A stretch of DNA of 33,936 nucleotides from Nocardioides sp. Root240 (GTDB lineage Bacteria > Actinomycetota > Actinomycetes > Propionibacteriales > Nocardioidaceae), in assembly GCF_001428825.1 (NCBI RefSeq), contig NZ_LMIT01000012.1, positions 28,072-62,007 of the forward strand, written 5' to 3'. Below are positions 31,045-33,936 of this stretch, piece by piece. The position numbers and the translations under genes are program-made. The first letter of the stretch is position 1, and every line of letters starts with the position of its first letter. The notes beneath the pieces are model-generated. The model was not told where the DNA came from. It did not search any database and was given only the letters and a program-made list of their open reading frames with translations.

Positions 31045-32976
31045 GTGGAGTTCCCGCACCTGCTCGCGCCCGGCCGGATCGGCTCGATGGAGCTGCGCAA
31101 CCGGATCGTCATGTCGCCGATGGAGACGATGTACGGCACGCCCGAGGGGCATCCCTCGGACCGGACCGTCGCCCACTTCGCCCGGCGGGCCGAGGGCGGC
31201 GCCGGGCTGATCACCGTCGGCGCGACCGGCATCGACCCGCGGCACCCCGAGACGCCGGGCGGCCTGCAGATCGGCACGGACGCCGCTGTGAGCGCTCACA
31301 AGGGGCTCGTCGAGGCCGTGCACGCGCACGGCGCGCGGATCCAGCCGCAGGTCGTGCACGCCGGGCCCGACGGGCTGGGCCCGGAGATGTTCGGGGTCAC
31401 CTCGCTGGGACCGTCGGTCATCGCGTCGTACCTGACCGGGCGGCCGTCGGCCGAGGCGACCAAGGAGCAGATCGGGGAGATCCTGGACCTCTACCGGGCG
31501 GCGGTGGTGCGCGTCCGGGAGGCGGGGTACGACGGCCTCGAGCTCCACGCCGCGCACGGCTACATGTTCCTGGGCTCCTTCCTGGCCCCGCAGCGCAACC
31601 GCCGGGGCGACCGCTACCGCGGGACGTCCGTCGAGGGGCGGATCCGGGTGGTCCTGGAAGCGCTCACAGCGATCCGGGCGGAGCTGGGACCGGACTTCCC
31701 CGTGACGCTGCGGATCTCCGGCTACGAGCGGGTCGCCGCCGGGCGGCCGGTGTGGGACACCGCGGCCATGGCGCCCCTCCTCGTCGAGGCCGGCGTCGAC
31801 GCCTTCCACGTCAGCGGCGGCGTGATCGACCGCCTGGTGACCGGGATGGTCAACGCCGCCGACGACGGCGACGGGCTCAACGTGGGCGGCGCGGCCGCGG
31901 TGCGCGAGGTCGTCGACGTCCCGGTGATCGCGGTCGGGCGCCTCCACGACCCGGCGCTGGCCGAGCAGGTGCTGGCCGACGGGCGGGCCGACTTCGTCGC
32001 GATGGGTCGGCCGCTGCTCGCCGACCCGGACCTCCCGCGCAAGCTGGGCGGGTGGGGCGGCGGCGCGACCCGGGTACGGCGCTGCATCTCCTGCGAGAAC
32101 TGCATCGACACGCTGGAGGAGAAGCTCGCCACCGAGTGCGCGGTGAACCCGCTGACCGGCCACGACCTCGACCGCGTGCCGGCGGCCCCCGCGCCGCAAC
32201 GGATCGTCGTGGTCGGCGGTGGACCCGCCGGGCTGGAGACGGCGGTCCGGGCCTCGGCCGCCGGGCACCAGGTGACCGTGCTGGAGGCCGGCGACCGGCT
32301 CGGCGGCGCGCTGGTCGACGCGTCGGTCGTGCACGAGGAGAACCGCTCCTACCTCGACTGGCTGCTCGCCGAGGTCGCCGCCTCGGCGGCCACCGTGCGG
32401 CTGCGGACCCCCGCCGATGTCGCCACGGTCCGCGCGCTCGCTCCCGACCTCGTCGTGGTCGCCACCGGCGGCCGGGTGGTGCTGCCGGAGCTGCCGGGTG
32501 CCGACCTCCCCCACGTCCGGCGCGGGATCGACACGACCGCCGCCCCCGGGCCGCGGCGGGTGGTGGTCGTCGGCGGCCGCGGTGCCGCGGTCGAGCTCGC
32601 CGAGACCCTCGCCGGCGAGGGCGCGCTCGTCGCCCTGCTGGCGACCGGCGCCGAGATCGCCCCCGAATTCGGGTCCAAGCGCCGCACCGAGCACATGGAC
32701 CGGCTCGACCGGCTCGGCATCACGGTCCACACGGGGTGCACCGTCTCGGCGATCACCGCGTCGGGTGTCTCCTGGACGCCCGCGAACGGCACGCCGCGCG
32801 AGCTGCCGGCGGACGCGGTCGTGCTCGCGGGCGAGGTCGTCGCGGACCCCGCGCCGGCGGCAGCGCTCGCGGACGGGCTGCCCGGGGTCGTCGTCCGCAC
32901 GGTCGGGGACGCGAACGGGCTCGGCCTCATCCGCGGCGCCACGGCGGACGCGGCGACGCTGGTGGCGTCGCTCTAG
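31045..32976 (+). CDS. NADH:flavin oxidoreductase / 2,4-dienoyl-CoA-reductase-like
   Basis: The 643-residue protein has an Old-Yellow-Enzyme barrel (about 1-340; RNRIVMSPMETMYG, YDGLELHAAHGYMFLGSFLAPQRNRRGDRYRG), a 4Fe-4S motif CISCENC...C (C-x2-C-x2-C-x11-C) and a second FAD/NAD(P) part with VVVGGGPAGLETAVRASAAG. The Cys spacing is that of trimethylamine dehydrogenase rather than the C-x2-C-x3-C of FadH. A second dinucleotide motif (VVVVGGRGAAVELAETLAGEG) deviates from the usual GGGxxGxE. Likely it reduces an enone or a conjugated CoA ester. The GTG at 31045 is preceded by the KstR-type palindrome. The start and the operator context point to lipid or sterol breakdown. Confidence 0.88.
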   Translation: MEFPHLLAPGRIGSMELRNRIVMSPMETMYGTPEGHPSDRTVAHFARRAEGGAGLITVGATGIDPRHPETPGGLQIGTDAAVSAHKGLVEAVHAHGARIQPQVVHAGPDGLGPEMFGVTSLGPSVIASYLTGRPSAEATKEQIGEILDLYRAAVVRVREAGYDGLELHAAHGYMFLGSFLAPQRNRRGDRYRGTSVEGRIRVVLEALTAIRAELGPDFPVTLRISGYERVAAGRPVWDTAAMAPLLVEAGVDAFHVSGGVIDRLVTGMVNAADDGDGLNVGGAAAVREVVDVPVIAVGRLHDPALAEQVLADGRADFVAMGRPLLADPDLPRKLGGWGGGATRVRRCISCENCIDTLEEKLATECAVNPLTGHDLDRVPAAPAPQRIVVVGGGPAGLETAVRASAAGHQVTVLEAGDRLGGALVDASVVHEENRSYLDWLLAEVAASAATVRLRTPADVATVRALAPDLVVVATGGRVVLPELPGADLPHVRRGIDTTAAPGPRRVVVVGGRGAAVELAETLAGEGALVALLATGAEIAPEFGSKRRTEHMDRLDRLGITVHTGCTVSAITASGVSWTPANGTPRELPADAVVLAGEVVADPAPAAALADGLPGVVVRTVGDANGLGLIRGATADAATLVASL

Positions 32977-33001
32977 GGCGACGCGGCCTAGTGTTCGTGC
33001 C

Positions 33002-33586
33002 ATGACGAGCCTGCGGCGGATCGCCGTCTTCTGCGGATCCGCACCCGGCCACGACGAGGCGCTCGCGCGCTCGGCGTACGACGTCGGTCGCGGCCTGGCG
33101 GAGCACGGCATCGGGCTGGTGTACGGCGCCGGTGGCCACGGCCTGATGGGGTCGGTGTCGCAGGGCGCGCTCGACGCGGGGGGCGAGGTCATCGGCGTGA
33201 TCCCCCGCAGCATGGTCGAGCGCGAGTGGGGCCGCGACGACCTGACCGAGCTGCACGTCGTCGAGACCATGCACGAGCGCAAGGCGATGATGGCCGAGCT
33301 CGCCGACGGCTTCCTCTGCCTCCCCGGCGGCATCGGGACGCTGGAGGAGATCATCGAGGTCTGGAGCTGGCGACAGCTGGGGTTCCACCCCGACCCGGTC
33401 TGCTTCTACGACGTCGGCGGGTTCTGGCAGCCGCTGCTCGGCGCGCTGCAGGGGATCGTCGACGCCGGCTTCGTCCGGCAGGCCGTGCTCGACGACGTGG
33501 TCGTCACCGACGACCTCGCCACCGCACTCGCGGGCCTGGTCGGACGGGCCGGCGCGACGTTCGTGGACAAGCTCAGCGGCACCTGA
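33002..33586 (+). CDS. LOG-family (TIGR00730) Rossmann protein
   Basis: The 194-residue protein has the lysine-decarboxylase-like/LOG fold: RRIAVFCGSAPGHDEAL at the N-terminus, GAGGHGLMGSVSQGALDAGGEVIGVIPRSM and the signature LPGGIGTLEEIIEVWSW (PGGxGTxxE). LOG enzymes release the free base from nucleotide 5'-monophosphates (cytokinin-type), and the bacterial role is mostly unknown. The ATG at 33002 lies 25 bp after the OYE-like gene on the same strand, so co-transcription is likely though no functional link is apparent. Confidence 0.9.
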   Translation: MTSLRRIAVFCGSAPGHDEALARSAYDVGRGLAEHGIGLVYGAGGHGLMGSVSQGALDAGGEVIGVIPRSMVEREWGRDDLTELHVVETMHERKAMMAELADGFLCLPGGIGTLEEIIEVWSWRQLGFHPDPVCFYDVGGFWQPLLGALQGIVDAGFVRQAVLDDVVVTDDLATALAGLVGRAGATFVDKLSGT

Positions 33587-33777
33587 TCGGTCTCCGGGGC
33601 ACGCGTCTCCCCCACCAGAACAGGTGGCTCTCGTGATCCATCCGTGGGTCGCGTACGTGCTGGTTGTCATGAGGGCTGCGGTGTCGTGGGCGGTGGGGTT
33701 CTCAGGCAGCAGCGACGAGCGGGCTGGGTGGGTGGCTGGGTCCGCCGGTCGGGTGGTGGTCCGGCGGTGCGCGTTGG

Positions 33778-33846
33778 CCCCCTCGAATGGTCAAAGACCG
33801 CAGATTTTCGGCCGTTTTTTCTGCGGTTTGTGACCAATCGAGCGGG
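33778..33846. repeat. Long imperfect inverted repeat
   Basis: Arms 33778-33804 and 33820-33846 pair at 23 of 27 positions (core CTCGAATGGTCAAAGACCG on the left, GGTTTGTGACCAATCGAG on the right). The 15-nt loop contains CGGCCG between T runs. The element is markedly AT-richer than its surroundings. Confidence 0.7.
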
Positions 33847-33894
33847 TCACCGACACGCAACAGACCCACACGAGCCGGGCGGCCGCGTCAGCGG

Positions 33895-33917
33895 CGGCGC
33901 GGACGAAGTCCGCGCCG
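33895..33917. terminator. Strong short-loop hairpin
   Basis: A perfect 10-bp stem CGGCGCGGAC with GTCCGCGCCG and a 3-nt GAA loop lies at the edge of the window. It may be the terminator of a converging gene beyond the edge. There is no T-tract. Confidence 0.45.
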
Positions 33918-33936
33918 ACAACCGCGCCGCCCAGCC

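Larger units (their letters stand above)
33587..33936. other. Non-coding right end of the window
   Basis: I find no convincing gene in this 350-bp stretch; a 69-codon frame at 33624 has no family features. It contains the long inverted repeat at 33778-33846 and a strong hairpin at 33895-33917. The next gene lies outside the window. Confidence 0.6.

Noticed and set aside
31009..33354. A 781-codon minus-strand frame opposite the OYE-like and LOG genes
   Set aside because: Low-complexity composition and complete overlap with two well-supported genes.
33608..33629. CAGAACAGG near 33616 as a second KstR-type site
   Set aside because: The right half lacks the GTT needed for the consensus; only a weak 5-bp hairpin is present.
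33624..33833. A 69-codon open frame after the LOG gene
   Set aside because: Repetitive Gly/Val/Arg composition, no ribosome site of note, and it runs into the long inverted repeat.

Overview
The window is about 70% GC, densely packed and almost free of intergenic space. Many genes are coupled by 4-bp ATGA/GTGA overlaps, and GTG starts are common. An Mce lipid-import operon, an F420-type (LLM) oxidoreductase, a HelD helicase and a rubredoxin-fused AlkB all point to an actinobacterium. A Nocardioides-like member of the Propionibacteriales is my best guess from gene content and style; this is inference, not a database result.

Region 1 (1-4486): a GNAT acetyltransferase, a membrane desaturase/hydroxylase fused to its own flavin/2Fe-2S reductase, and a divergently transcribed aldehyde dehydrogenase.

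Region 2 (4451-18574): a minus-strand operon of about 12.7 kb running choD (GMC oxidoreductase), yrbE4A, yrbE4B, mceA-F, two Mce-associated genes and a PucR-type regulator. A second, paralogous PucR gene is divergent from the operon head. The Mce ATPase (MceG) is not in the window.

Region 3 (18575-20472): an intergenic 140-bp interrupted palindrome with six 11-bp motifs at exact 22-bp spacing, then a minus-strand pair of AlkB-rubredoxin alkane hydroxylase and a 3Fe-4S-type ferredoxin. An 18-bp motif (GTTGTGCAGSCGGMCAAC) occurs both upstream of alkB and between choD and pucR, which suggests shared control.

Region 4 (20667-22543): an arsenic cassette (arsR, aquaporin-type channel, arsC, one unknown gene). 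A possible 11-residue Cys-rich peptide gene lies divergent to arsR.

Region 5 (22548-27162): a zinc-ribbon protein, a small membrane protein, an MpaB/Lcp-type oxygenase, and a TetR gene divergent from a two-gene operon. That operon encodes a membrane protein and a membrane-anchored linalool dehydratase/isomerase-like protein, behind a clear promoter and a 20-bp palindromic operator.

Region 6 (27146-33936): HelD-like helicase, TetR regulator, LLM oxidoreductase, an OYE/2,4-dienoyl-CoA-reductase-like flavoprotein with a KstR-type operator in the 45-bp divergent gap, a LOG-family protein, and a terminal non-coding stretch with a long inverted repeat.

Taken together the window reads as a hydrophobic-substrate island: import (Mce), first oxidation (AlkB, desaturase fusion, ChoD), aldehyde oxidation (ALDH) and double-bond reduction (OYE-like), under PucR, TetR and KstR-like control. 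The actual substrate (alkane, sterol or terpenoid) cannot be read from the sequence.
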